From a virus, in the IMG/VR virus record IMGVR_UViG_3300030060_002456, positions 1-41,757 of that record: a stretch of DNA of 41,757 bases, one strand, 5' to 3'. The translations under genes and the position numbers were made by a program. Below the pieces are notes generated by a model. That model searched no databases and was not told where the DNA came from. It worked only from the letters and a program-made list of their open reading frames with translations. Positions 20,112 to 28,015 of this stretch are shown piece after piece. Position 1 is the stretch's first letter. Each line of letters begins with the position of its first letter.

Positions 20112-23100
20112 ATGACGACTTGGAATAGAGATGATTCAGATTTAACTACCGTATTAGGACTTAACTCTACTACTGTTGGAAATATACGTATTACAGGAAA
20201 CACTATAGGTCATTCTTCTGATACAGATATACTTACCTTTGCAGAAACTACACTAGATATAACATCACCAAATGTAGATATTAATGGTAATCTTTTTATT
20301 AAAAATTCAGCAGGTGATACAACATATGTTACTTTATCTAGTGCTGGTATTTCTGGAACACTAACTACAGCAGCACAACCAAATATAACTACAGTAGGTA
20401 CAATAAGTACAGGCGTTTGGAATGCTACTGCGTTAACAGCTTCTAAAGTACCTAATCATGATAATTTAAACGGATATGTTTCTAGTGAACATATAGATTG
20501 GACAACAGATCAAGGTTCTACAAATATAAATGTAAATAATGTACCATGGGCAACTGGTAATCCATTTGACAATGACAATGCAGGTATTGTACCTAATCCT
20601 GGATCTACAGGAACTACTACAAAATATTTAAGAGAAGATGGCACTTTTCAAATACCACCAGATACAAATACTCAATTAAGCACAGAACAAGTTCAAGATA
20701 TAGTTGGTAATATGTTTAGCAGTAATACTGAAATAAGAATAACAGCTACATATCAAGATGGTGATGGAACTATAGATTTAGTAGTAGATGATTTAAATAC
20801 TGATACAACTTATACAGGTGGAACAAATTTAACTTTAGCAGGAACTACATTTAATGTAGATGACGCATTTCTTATAAATAGTGGAGATGATACTACAAGT
20901 GGTGTTATAACAGCAGGTGGTTTTACAACTACTGGTACTTGGACATTTGATACATCAGCAGGCGGTACTACAGGAATTACAAATGTTAATATAGGTAGTG
21001 CATTTACAGACAATGATACTACAATAATGAGTGCAGCAGCTATAAAAAATAAAATTGAATCTTATAGTTATAGTACAACAACTGGAACAATTACATCAGT
21101 AGAAGTAACTACAGATTCAGGATCTGGTGCTAGATTTAATCAAAATAGTGGCGCAGCATCATTTAGTATATTAGGTACAAGTGGTATTGATGTAACTAAT
21201 AGTAGTGGAACTGTTACTGTTACATCAGTGCCTAGTGAAATAGATCATAACTCTTTAGACAATTATACTTCTACTGAACATTTTACACAAGCAAACATAG
21301 TTACAGTAGGGACTATTACTACTGGTGAATGGACTGCAACTCCAATTGCTCATGCTTATATAGGTAATGATGCTATTGAAGGAGATAACTTAGCAGACAA
21401 TGCAGTTGATAGTGAACATTATACAGATGGAAGTATAGATCATGTTCACCTTTCTGCTGATGCTGTAGATGGAGATAATATAGCAGATGATTCTATTAAC
21501 AGTGAACATTATGTAGATGGATCTATTGATACTGCTCATATAGCTGATGATCAAGTTACGTATGCTAAAATGCAAAACGTTAGTGCTACTGATAGAATAT
21601 TAGGTAGAGATTCTGCAGGAGCAGGCATAATAGAAGAAATAACTCCTGCTAATTTAAAAACTATGTTATCATTAAATAATGTGGAAAATACTGCGTTAAG
21701 TACTTTTGCTGGTACAAGCAACATTAATACATTAGCTAGTAGTATATCATTAGGTGGTAGTCCAACAACTACTACACAATCAGCTGGAGATAGTTCTACT
21801 AAAATAGCTACAACAGAATTTGTTTCTACAGCAGTATCAAACTTAGTTGATTCATCTCCTGCTGCATTAAATACATTAAATGAATTAGCAGCAGCTTTAG
21901 GAGACGATGCAGACTTTTCTACAACAGTAACTAATTCAATAGCTACAAAAGCACCATTAGCAAGTCCTACATTTACTGGTACAGTAACTATGCCTGCTAC
22001 AATAGCAAGAACAGGCGATTTAACATTTGATGTAAGCGGAGATATAACTTTAGATGCAGATGGTGGTGATGTAACTATAGTAGATAATAGTCCAAGCACT
22101 CTTAAGCCAAGTTTTCAAATAACATCTACTGATGCAGGTTCATTTGGTCCTATTGTTACATATAAACATAACAGCGCATCTCCTTCTAATGCTGATATGA
22201 TTTTTATTGAATCTTACGATGGTAAAAATGATGCAGACCAAGATGTTACTTATGTTCAAGATACTATTCAAATAGGAAGTATAGCAGATGGTCAAGAGAC
22301 TGGTAAATACACTAAAGCACTTATAACTAATGGAACTAATAGATCAGCATTAGAATTTATAGCATATACTGATAATACTATTGATACTACCATAGGATAT
22401 GGAGCAGCATCATCTACTACTATTGCTGGTGATTTAACAATCACAGGTGGTAATATAACAAATGCAATAACATTTGATGAAGACTTAACTATTACTACTA
22501 TACCTGAAGCAACAAGTGATACAGATAAATTTTTAGTGTCAGATAGCGGGCTTATTAAATATGTTACAGGTGCTGATTTAAGAACTTATATAGGTGCTGG
22601 TACAAGTAACTTAACTATTGGAACAACTGGAAGTACAGCAATGGCTGGAAACACAGTTATACCAGCAGCTGTTACTAACTATGTAACAAACAATGCTGAC
22701 GATGAAATGCAAGGTACATTAACTATTGATAAAAATAGTACAGCAACAAGCAGCAGCACTACAAATGGTATATTTATAGATTTTGACCATACAGGTGTCT
22801 CTGAAAGTGGACAGTTAGTTATTAATCAAGGACTTAAAATAGATTTAAATAGCAATAGTGTAACTCACATAGGATCAGTTAGCAACTATGGCATAAGAAA
22901 TACTATAATTGCAGGTACAAGTGGTAGTCAAAATAATTATGGCATGATTCAGTCAGTAACAGGTGGAGATATAAATATAGGTATATATCAAACTGTTACT
23001 AATGGTGGTTCAGACTTAGTATTTCTTGATAGTGCAAATGCAAATAATTACTTTGTATTAAAAACAGAAGCAAATGCAGAAACTACAATTAGTACTAATA

Positions 23101-23534
23101 ATAGTAGCATAGCAGGTCATTTAAATATAGAGCCTAATGGTCATGTAGAGTTTGATGGTTGTGGTGTAGGTTTTGATTTAGTAACACCTACATTTAATGC
23201 TGCTGATACTAATGTAGATTTTAGAACAGGTAATAAGCAAATGGTAACACTTACTGATAATTTACTAGATTTAAATTTATTTTTTCCAAATACATCAGGT
23301 AATTTTACTTTGTTATTAAAACAAGATGGCGTTGGAAGCAGAACAATAGCAGCTGATGGTTATTTAGTATTTGAGCATGATAGTACAGCAGCAACAGTTT
23401 CTACTGTTAAGTTTGCAGGTGGAAGCAATCCAACATTAACAACAGATGCTAATCACGTTGATATAGTATCATTTTTTTGGGATGCAGATAATCAAGTGTG
23501 TTATGGTGTAGCAAGTTTAGATTTTCAAGATTAA
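20112..23534 (+). CDS. Tail fibre-like protein
   Basis: A 1140-residue, T/S/N/G-rich, beta-heavy protein. Residues 420-475 carry tandem blocks (AIEGDNLADNAVDSEHYTDG, AVDGDNIADDSINSEHYVDG), a repeat type frequent in fibre shafts, and near 595-615 is the collar-type segment AALNTLNELAAALGDDADFS, followed by KAPLASPTFTGTVTMP, a very common tail-fibre joint. The C-terminal 200 residues are a glycine- and asparagine-rich beta domain. This would be a trimeric host-binding fibre or head fibre. The stop overlaps the ATG of a tiny gene (TAATG). Confidence 0.85.
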   Translation: MTTWNRDDSDLTTVLGLNSTTVGNIRITGNTIGHSSDTDILTFAETTLDITSPNVDINGNLFIKNSAGDTTYVTLSSAGISGTLTTAAQPNITTVGTISTGVWNATALTASKVPNHDNLNGYVSSEHIDWTTDQGSTNINVNNVPWATGNPFDNDNAGIVPNPGSTGTTTKYLREDGTFQIPPDTNTQLSTEQVQDIVGNMFSSNTEIRITATYQDGDGTIDLVVDDLNTDTTYTGGTNLTLAGTTFNVDDAFLINSGDDTTSGVITAGGFTTTGTWTFDTSAGGTTGITNVNIGSAFTDNDTTIMSAAAIKNKIESYSYSTTTGTITSVEVTTDSGSGARFNQNSGAASFSILGTSGIDVTNSSGTVTVTSVPSEIDHNSLDNYTSTEHFTQANIVTVGTITTGEWTATPIAHAYIGNDAIEGDNLADNAVDSEHYTDGSIDHVHLSADAVDGDNIADDSINSEHYVDGSIDTAHIADDQVTYAKMQNVSATDRILGRDSAGAGIIEEITPANLKTMLSLNNVENTALSTFAGTSNINTLASSISLGGSPTTTTQSAGDSSTKIATTEFVSTAVSNLVDSSPAALNTLNELAAALGDDADFSTTVTNSIATKAPLASPTFTGTVTMPATIARTGDLTFDVSGDITLDADGGDVTIVDNSPSTLKPSFQITSTDAGSFGPIVTYKHNSASPSNADMIFIESYDGKNDADQDVTYVQDTIQIGSIADGQETGKYTKALITNGTNRSALEFIAYTDNTIDTTIGYGAASSTTIAGDLTITGGNITNAITFDEDLTITTIPEATSDTDKFLVSDSGLIKYVTGADLRTYIGAGTSNLTIGTTGSTAMAGNTVIPAAVTNYVTNNADDEMQGTLTIDKNSTATSSSTTNGIFIDFDHTGVSESGQLVINQGLKIDLNSNSVTHIGSVSNYGIRNTIIAGTSGSQNNYGMIQSVTGGDINIGIYQTVTNGGSDLVFLDSANANNYFVLKTEANAETTISTNNSSIAGHLNIEPNGHVEFDGCGVGFDLVTPTFNAADTNVDFRTGNKQMVTLTDNLLDLNLFFPNTSGNFTLLLKQDGVGSRTIAADGYLVFEHDSTAATVSTVKFAGGSNPTLTTDANHVDIVSFFWDADNQVCYGVASLDFQD

Positions 23535-23638
23535 TGACTAAAAAACAATATAATAAAATATTAAAGCAGTCTTTAAAGTTTTGGCAGCAAGATGTAAAAA
23601 AATATAAAAAATATTTTAAGAATGAAAGCATTAAGTAG
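23534..23638 (+). CDS. 34-residue basic helical microprotein
   Basis: The ATG overlaps the fibre stop as TAATG; the product is MTKKQYNKILKQSLKFWQQD then VKKYKKYFKNESIK, eleven lysines in 34 residues, forming an amphipathic helix. The gene overlaps the next by 17 bases. The overlapping junctions favour a true gene, and a small fibre-assembly or structural role is possible. Confidence 0.5.
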   Translation: MTKKQYNKILKQSLKFWQQDVKKYKKYFKNESIK

Positions 23639-25802
23639 AACACATTGTCAAGTAGATGATACAACTTACAAACTGTATCCTATTAGTGCTCCGTTATGGT
23701 ACAAAAAACCAGATGGAACATTTGATGAAATTGATTTAACATTTAACGATACTACATCTACTATTGGTGATATATCTTTAATGGATAAAGGTATAATGAG
23801 TGTAGGTAAAAGAAAAGGAAACAATCCACATAAAGTAGTAGGAGTTAGACCTGATAAAAATCAACATTTAGGAACACAACAATTAGAGTTTAGTTTAATT
23901 AATGTAGAATTAGATGAAGAATTACAAGATTTTAATGTAGAAACAGATCTAGAAGTATTACTAACAAGAAGAAAAGTTAGGCAGCTTGTTAAGTTAAATA
24001 AATCGTTTAAAGATTGTAAAATAGAATTTGACATATATGCTAAAGGATTAACATTAGAAAATAGTAAGTATGAAGAAAATACTGTAATAAGAGATTTTGG
24101 ATTTAATTTAACTAATATTGGTGAAAATATTGGAAGTACAACTTTAGGTATACACGGTGCATATAATCGCTTAAATAAAGATATTTCTTATTTTGATTGT
24201 TTTGCAGGTAAAATTACAGATGATTTTATAGCTAAAGGTAAGTATACAGATGAAGAAGAGTTTGGAGATTCTGATTTAACAGATTATAGTTTTTTAGATA
24301 TGTTTGAATCAGGAAGTAGTATTTACTTTAAAGATGCTATTGTATTTACAGCACAGGCTTATAATTTGAGTAATATAGAAAGTGTAATGTCTAACAATAT
24401 ATGTGATATATATGGATTGGAGGTTTTTGATGATGGAGGTAGTGGTAAATATTTTACAAAAGATAATAAAAAAGTTGGTGGATATGGTGCAACAGATGAA
24501 GTATTTTTTGCATTTATTAATACTGCTGATATACCTGATAAGATTAAAACATTATTTCAAAGGAAGAATTTTGAAGACACCTCGTTTTTAAATTTAGAAC
24601 TATCTGATTTTTGCACAGACATTTCTAATAAATTTAATAAAGATTTAAAAATAGAAGTTGACACTAATTATTATAAACCAAATGATCTTAATAATTTTAG
24701 TTTTAAAATATCTAATCATTGTTTTAATATAGGATTACCAGTAGCATTTGATGAAGATTATAACAATTTAAATTACTATACTACTCACACATTAAAACAA
24801 AATGATGATGGAAGCTATAGATACACAAAAATATTAAAACCTGATACAGCATTAGATTTTAATTCTGCACAATATTTAGATGCAGATTTAAATGTAAGTT
24901 CAGAAGAAGCAAGAATTTACGGATTTGTTAGTGATACTAGTTCTCCATTTGATCCAAGATCGAGTTCAAATTTTGATTTAATAAGAAATAATGATTTTGC
25001 TGATAGCGCAACTGGATTATTTTTTGGAAATCAATCAGATCAATCAGCATTTGGAGATGACAATCAAAGACCAGGTTGTGGGGAAGTTACTACTTTTAGA
25101 CCTGGAACACAATTTGTAAGCGCAGCTGGACAATATGGACATGCCCAAACACACATGGAATTTGACTCATCTGGAATAACTGGAACTGTTAGTGATTTAA
25201 CATTTGAATGCAGAGGAATGGCAAGAGTAGCATATCCTACTGGTGAAACAGTTCCTCATAATGACATAAGTATTATATTTTTAAAATCAGAATATACTTC
25301 AGCAGGAGCTAGTAGTCAACAATGGAATAAATTCTCTGGTCATGGTTCAAATTGGAGTGGTAGTGATTTTTTTGTAAAAGAATATTCTGCAGAAATAGTA
25401 GTGACTGATATTCATTCTAGCCACACTACTTCAAGTGGTGTACAAACTACAAATAGAAATATAATTAGCGCTGCTTCATCTTTACTTAATATAGGTCTTA
25501 ATCCTTTTGCTCAATCTTTTTCTTTTAATTCAGATGCTAAATCTGATTTACAAAGTTTAAGTACTTTTAAAATATGTATGATGGATTATGATGCTTACTA
25601 TCAAGATAGTTATGATGATCATAGTGGATTTTCCCAAAGACCAGGAAGCGCTACAACTAACGAAAACTTAGAAAGAGCATTTTATTTTGGAGAATCAGAT
25701 TCTACAGTTACATCTATGATACCATATTTAGAATATACAGTCAGTGGTGGTGGAACACCAACTGTAACTAATAATGCAACATTTTTTGGAACTAACTTTT
25801 AA
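23622..25802 (+). CDS. 726-residue virion protein, unknown
   Basis: A large D/N/S-rich protein. The first 130 residues (KLYPISAPLWYKKPDGTFDEIDLTFNDTTS...) resemble a recurrent N-terminal block in phage tail proteins, the middle is beta-rich with FDCFAGKIT and FAFINTADIPDK, and the last 250 residues are low in charge with many S, G and T (FDPRSSSNFDLI, PGCGEVTTFRPGTQF). It probably belongs to the tail or adsorption apparatus. No enzymatic motif was seen. The start overlaps the microprotein gene; the stop overlaps the next ATG (TAATG). Confidence 0.7.
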   Translation: MKALSRTHCQVDDTTYKLYPISAPLWYKKPDGTFDEIDLTFNDTTSTIGDISLMDKGIMSVGKRKGNNPHKVVGVRPDKNQHLGTQQLEFSLINVELDEELQDFNVETDLEVLLTRRKVRQLVKLNKSFKDCKIEFDIYAKGLTLENSKYEENTVIRDFGFNLTNIGENIGSTTLGIHGAYNRLNKDISYFDCFAGKITDDFIAKGKYTDEEEFGDSDLTDYSFLDMFESGSSIYFKDAIVFTAQAYNLSNIESVMSNNICDIYGLEVFDDGGSGKYFTKDNKKVGGYGATDEVFFAFINTADIPDKIKTLFQRKNFEDTSFLNLELSDFCTDISNKFNKDLKIEVDTNYYKPNDLNNFSFKISNHCFNIGLPVAFDEDYNNLNYYTTHTLKQNDDGSYRYTKILKPDTALDFNSAQYLDADLNVSSEEARIYGFVSDTSSPFDPRSSSNFDLIRNNDFADSATGLFFGNQSDQSAFGDDNQRPGCGEVTTFRPGTQFVSAAGQYGHAQTHMEFDSSGITGTVSDLTFECRGMARVAYPTGETVPHNDISIIFLKSEYTSAGASSQQWNKFSGHGSNWSGSDFFVKEYSAEIVVTDIHSSHTTSSGVQTTNRNIISAASSLLNIGLNPFAQSFSFNSDAKSDLQSLSTFKICMMDYDAYYQDSYDDHSGFSQRPGSATTNENLERAFYFGESDSTVTSMIPYLEYTVSGGGTPTVTNNATFFGTNF

Positions 25803-26047
25803 TGATTAATAAGCTACTAAATATTATAAAAAAATATAAAAACAAAGATATATCGAGAGTAGGTTACACTGATAATTATGATGAACTACAAAAACTTCCA
25901 AAAGACAATCCTATAATAATGAATAAAGGATGGGGTTTTGATGGTTATCCTGATGATAGCAAATATGTTAGTTGTTGTGAAAATGCAAAGAATGATATTC
26001 TAAGTAAGATAGAAAATGAATTAAGCATTGGAAAAAATAGCGACTGA
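25802..26047 (+). CDS. 81-residue protein, unknown
   Basis: A small protein with a basic N-terminal helix (MINKLLNIIKKYKNKDISR) and C-terminal part with one CC pair (YVSCCENAKNDILSKIENELS). Coupled to the virion gene by a TAATG overlap. No family recognised. Confidence 0.6.
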   Translation: MINKLLNIIKKYKNKDISRVGYTDNYDELQKLPKDNPIIMNKGWGFDGYPDDSKYVSCCENAKNDILSKIENELSIGKNSD

Positions 26048-26081
26048 TAATAATATAATTAAATAATAAAATGGAGAATAC

Positions 26082-26231
26082 ATGGAACTAAAGACAAAAA
26101 AAGATAATCTAAAAGCACAACTTAAACAAGCAGAGGCTTATTATTTAAAGTTACAAGGTGCTTTAGAACTAGTAGAAACTATGTTAGAAGAGCAAAAAGA
26201 TAGCAAAAAGGAGAAGAAAGATAAAAAATGA
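26082..26231 (+). CDS. 49-residue coiled-coil microprotein
   Basis: ATG at 26082 follows GGAGAA. The product is one amphipathic helix (MELKTKKDNLKAQLKQAEAY, then YLKLQGALELVETMLEEQKD) with a lysine-rich end (SKKEKKDKK). Its stop overlaps the next ATG as ATGA. A short coiled coil of this kind is often seen in marine phages between tail and lysis genes; function unknown. Confidence 0.65.
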   Translation: MELKTKKDNLKAQLKQAEAYYLKLQGALELVETMLEEQKDSKKEKKDKK

Positions 26232-26437
26232 TACAAGCTATGCTATTAAAAAAGCTAGCCGATACTGTTATAAAAAAAGTAATGGATAATCGTGAGCTTA
26301 AAAAGATACAAGAGCATGATAGAAGAATTAAGAAGTTAGAAAAATTAGCTCATGCAAAAGCAGAGTATGTTTGTACTACCTGTGGTTGCAAGGCTAAAAG
26401 AGTAAAGAAAACAAAAAAGAAATCTAGGAGAAAATAA
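26228..26437 (+). CDS. 69-residue basic coiled coil with C-terminal CxxCxC
   Basis: A helical protein (MLLKKLADTVIKKVMDNREL, then KKIQEHDRRIKKLEKLAHAKAE) followed by CTTCGC near residues 49-54 and a strongly basic tail (KRVKKTKKKSRRK). Three cysteines in CxxCxC may bind a metal with a partner. ATGA overlap with the previous gene and TAATG with the next. Nucleic-acid binding is plausible from charge. Confidence 0.65.
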   Translation: MIQAMLLKKLADTVIKKVMDNRELKKIQEHDRRIKKLEKLAHAKAEYVCTTCGCKAKRVKKTKKKSRRK

Positions 26438-26586
26438 TGTTATCATTTATTACATCGAACTGGGAATGGATGTTATTAGCTTTATATGTTTTAGAAAAAG
26501 GTATAAAGTTATCACCATCTACAAAAGATGATTTGGTTTGGGACATGGTCTTAAAACCTATAGTTGATAAAATAAAGTCTAAATAG
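26437..26586 (+). CDS. 49-residue protein with one short hydrophobic segment
   Basis: ATG at 26437 overlaps the previous stop, behind AGGAG. The first half (SNWEWMLLALYVLEKGIKLS) holds one moderately hydrophobic stretch that could cross or touch a membrane; the second half is charged (KDDLVWDMVLKPIVDKIKSK). It lies in the run up to the lysis genes and could be a minor membrane protein or accessory lysis factor. Confidence 0.6.
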   Translation: MLSFITSNWEWMLLALYVLEKGIKLSPSTKDDLVWDMVLKPIVDKIKSK

Positions 26587-26594
26587 GAGAAGTT

Positions 26595-26687
26595 ATGCCA
26601 TACGGAAAAGGAACATACGGTAAAAAAAGAGGTAGACCTAAAAAAAGAGTTACTAGAAAAAAAAGAACTAAAAAAGGTAAGAAGTAA
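26595..26687 (+). CDS. 30-residue basic protein with AT-hook core
   Basis: The product is MPYGKGTYGKKRGRPKKRVT followed by RKKRTKKGKK: 17 of 30 residues are K or R, and KRGRPKK is the core of an AT-hook, which binds the minor groove of AT-rich DNA. Such a peptide could condense or bind the AT-rich phage genome, or be packed in the virion. AGGAG precedes the ATG and the stop overlaps the next ATG. Confidence 0.65.
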   Translation: MPYGKGTYGKKRGRPKKRVTRKKRTKKGKK

Positions 26688-26812
26688 TGGGTAAAAAAGT
26701 AAGCTGGATGTGGGGAGGAAAGCGATATAGTGGTACTCTTATAAGAGAAACTAAAACACATAAATACGCTAGAACTCATAATGGTAAAACTAAAGTTATA
26801 AAGAAGAAGTAA
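26687..26812 (+). CDS. 41-residue basic protein
   Basis: A short basic protein (MGKKVSWMWGGKRYSGTLIR, then ETKTHKYARTHNGKTKVIKKK) with a W-x-W and no recognised family. TAATG overlaps link it to both neighbours, supporting it as a translated gene. Possibly a small virion or DNA-binding protein. Confidence 0.6.
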   Translation: MGKKVSWMWGGKRYSGTLIRETKTHKYARTHNGKTKVIKKK

Positions 26813-27201
26813 TGCCTAGGTTTGGAAAAAGAAGCAGAGAAAACTTAGCTACATGTCATAAAGATCTTCAGAAAGTATTTAATGAAGTTATAAAACATGT
26901 AGATTGTTCTGTTTTAGAAGGGCATAGAAGTGAAGAAAGACAAGAACAATTATTCTCAGAAGGAAAGACTAAGGTACATTACCCTAACGGTAGGCATAAT
27001 TCTAAGCCTAGTAGGGCTGTTGATGTCGTGCCTTACCCTATTGACTGGAAAGATCGTGAACGTTTCCACCTTTTTAGTGGGTTCGTCATTGGGTTGGCTC
27101 GTGGGATGGGTATTACTTTACGTTGGGGAGGAGATTGGAACATGAACTTTGAAGTTGACGATAACAAATTTGACGACTTTCCACATTTTGAATTGAGATG
27201 A
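26812..27201 (+). CDS. Endolysin, peptidase M15-like
   Basis: A 129-residue protein of the M15C (D-Ala-D-Ala/L-Ala-D-Glu carboxypeptidase) type. The zinc ligands are H62 and D71 in GRHNSKPSRAVDVVPYP, and H125 in FPHFEL; EGHRSEERQEQLF (36-48) and LRWGGDW (103-109) are further family marks. It cleaves peptidoglycan stem peptides at lysis. The length is that of a single catalytic domain, without a cell-wall binding domain. A second frame inside residues 40-112 encodes a probable holin (26930-27145), and this stretch uses codons (CGT, GTC, GGG, CTC) rare elsewhere in the genome, as expected for dual coding. Confidence 0.9.
   Translation: MPRFGKRSRENLATCHKDLQKVFNEVIKHVDCSVLEGHRSEERQEQLFSEGKTKVHYPNGRHNSKPSRAVDVVPYPIDWKDRERFHLFSGFVIGLARGMGITLRWGGDWNMNFEVDDNKFDDFPHFELR
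26930..27145 (+). CDS. Probable holin nested in the endolysin gene (+1 frame)
   Basis: A 71-residue product starts at GTG 26930, with GAAGGG eight bases upstream as ribosome site. It has a charged N terminus (MKKDKNNYSQKERLR), a hydrophobic segment at about 16-38 (TLTVGIILSLVGLLMSCLTL), a short turn (TGKIVNVS), a second hydrophobic segment at 47-66 (TFLVGSSLGWLVGWVLLYVG), and EEIGT. Two membrane spans with charged ends is a class II holin plan. The frame lies entirely inside the endolysin, and the third positions over this part are unusually GC-rich. This is strong for an overlapped reading frame, though expression is not shown. Confidence 0.6.
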   Translation: MKKDKNNYSQKERLRYITLTVGIILSLVGLLMSCLTLLTGKIVNVSTFLVGSSLGWLVGWVLLYVGEEIGT

Positions 27202-27250
27202 TATATGGATATATATACATACCAGTTGATTATTGGGAAGCAAGTATAGA

Positions 27251-28015
27251 ATGCAATTACACAAACGAGTAATAGTTACTCCTGACAAGCACTTTCCAGT
27301 ACATGATCAGAAAGCTATTAACGTAGTTTGTAAGGCTATTAAAATTGTTAAGCCAGACGAATACGTTGATTTAGGAGATACTGGAGAATGGGAACATTTT
27401 AGTACGCACTATTGGAAAGGCAGAAATGCTAAACCAATGGAAGACTTAATACCATTATTAAACAAAGATGTTAAAGCAGTTAATAAAGGTATGGATCAAA
27501 TTGATAAAGCGTTAGACAAAGCAGGTTGCAATGTAAGACATTTTGTTCAAGGTAATCACGAAGTATGGTTAGATAAGTTTGTTACAAGATACCCATACTT
27601 GAGTCATTATAAAACTTATAATGCTCTAAAGTTAGAAGAAAGAGGATATAATTATTATCCTTATAATAAAAAAGAAAATTTAAAGATAGGAAAGTTGAAT
27701 TTTACACATGGTAAGTTTACTGGTAAATATCATTCTTTCCAGCACATAGATGTTTATGGTGAGAGTATTATGTATGGTCATACACATGACCTACAAAGAT
27801 TTACTAAGACACGTAAAGGTGGAACTATTAGTGCATGGAGTTTAGGTTGTTTGAAAGATATAGAAATTGATGAAGATTGGCTGTGCGGTAGATTGACTAA
27901 TTGGAATCACGCATTTGCTATAGTAGATTTTTTTAAAAATGGTAATTTTAATGTACAAGTTGTTGAGATAGTAAAAGGTAAAACAACATTATGGGGAGAA
28001 GTTATAGTTGGCTAA
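27251..28015 (+). CDS. Calcineurin-like metallophosphatase
   Basis: A 254-residue protein from ATG at 27251; TTG 27233 is in frame but has a poorer site. Metal-binding residues of the family are present in order: D12 and H14 (TPDKHF), GDTGEW with D43, GNHE with N102 and H103, H153 (FTHGKF), and GHTHD with H177 and H179. The fold hydrolyses phosphoesters, for example nucleotides, DNA ends or phosphoproteins. Placement between endolysin and the largest tail gene does not decide the substrate. The stop overlaps the next gene by eight bases. Confidence 0.9.
   Translation: MQLHKRVIVTPDKHFPVHDQKAINVVCKAIKIVKPDEYVDLGDTGEWEHFSTHYWKGRNAKPMEDLIPLLNKDVKAVNKGMDQIDKALDKAGCNVRHFVQGNHEVWLDKFVTRYPYLSHYKTYNALKLEERGYNYYPYNKKENLKIGKLNFTHGKFTGKYHSFQHIDVYGESIMYGHTHDLQRFTKTRKGGTISAWSLGCLKDIEIDEDWLCGRLTNWNHAFAIVDFFKNGNFNVQVVEIVKGKTTLWGEVIVG

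Noticed and set aside
20112-23534. Diversity-generating retroelement target or variable region in the fibre
   Set aside because: No reverse transcriptase and no template-type repeat of the C-terminal end were seen in the window.
27198-27272. 24-codon frame (MIYGYIYIPVDYWEASIECN...) after the endolysin
   Set aside because: It overlaps the endolysin stop as ATGA but reads through the ribosome site of the metallophosphatase and has no distinguishing feature; kept out for lack of evidence.
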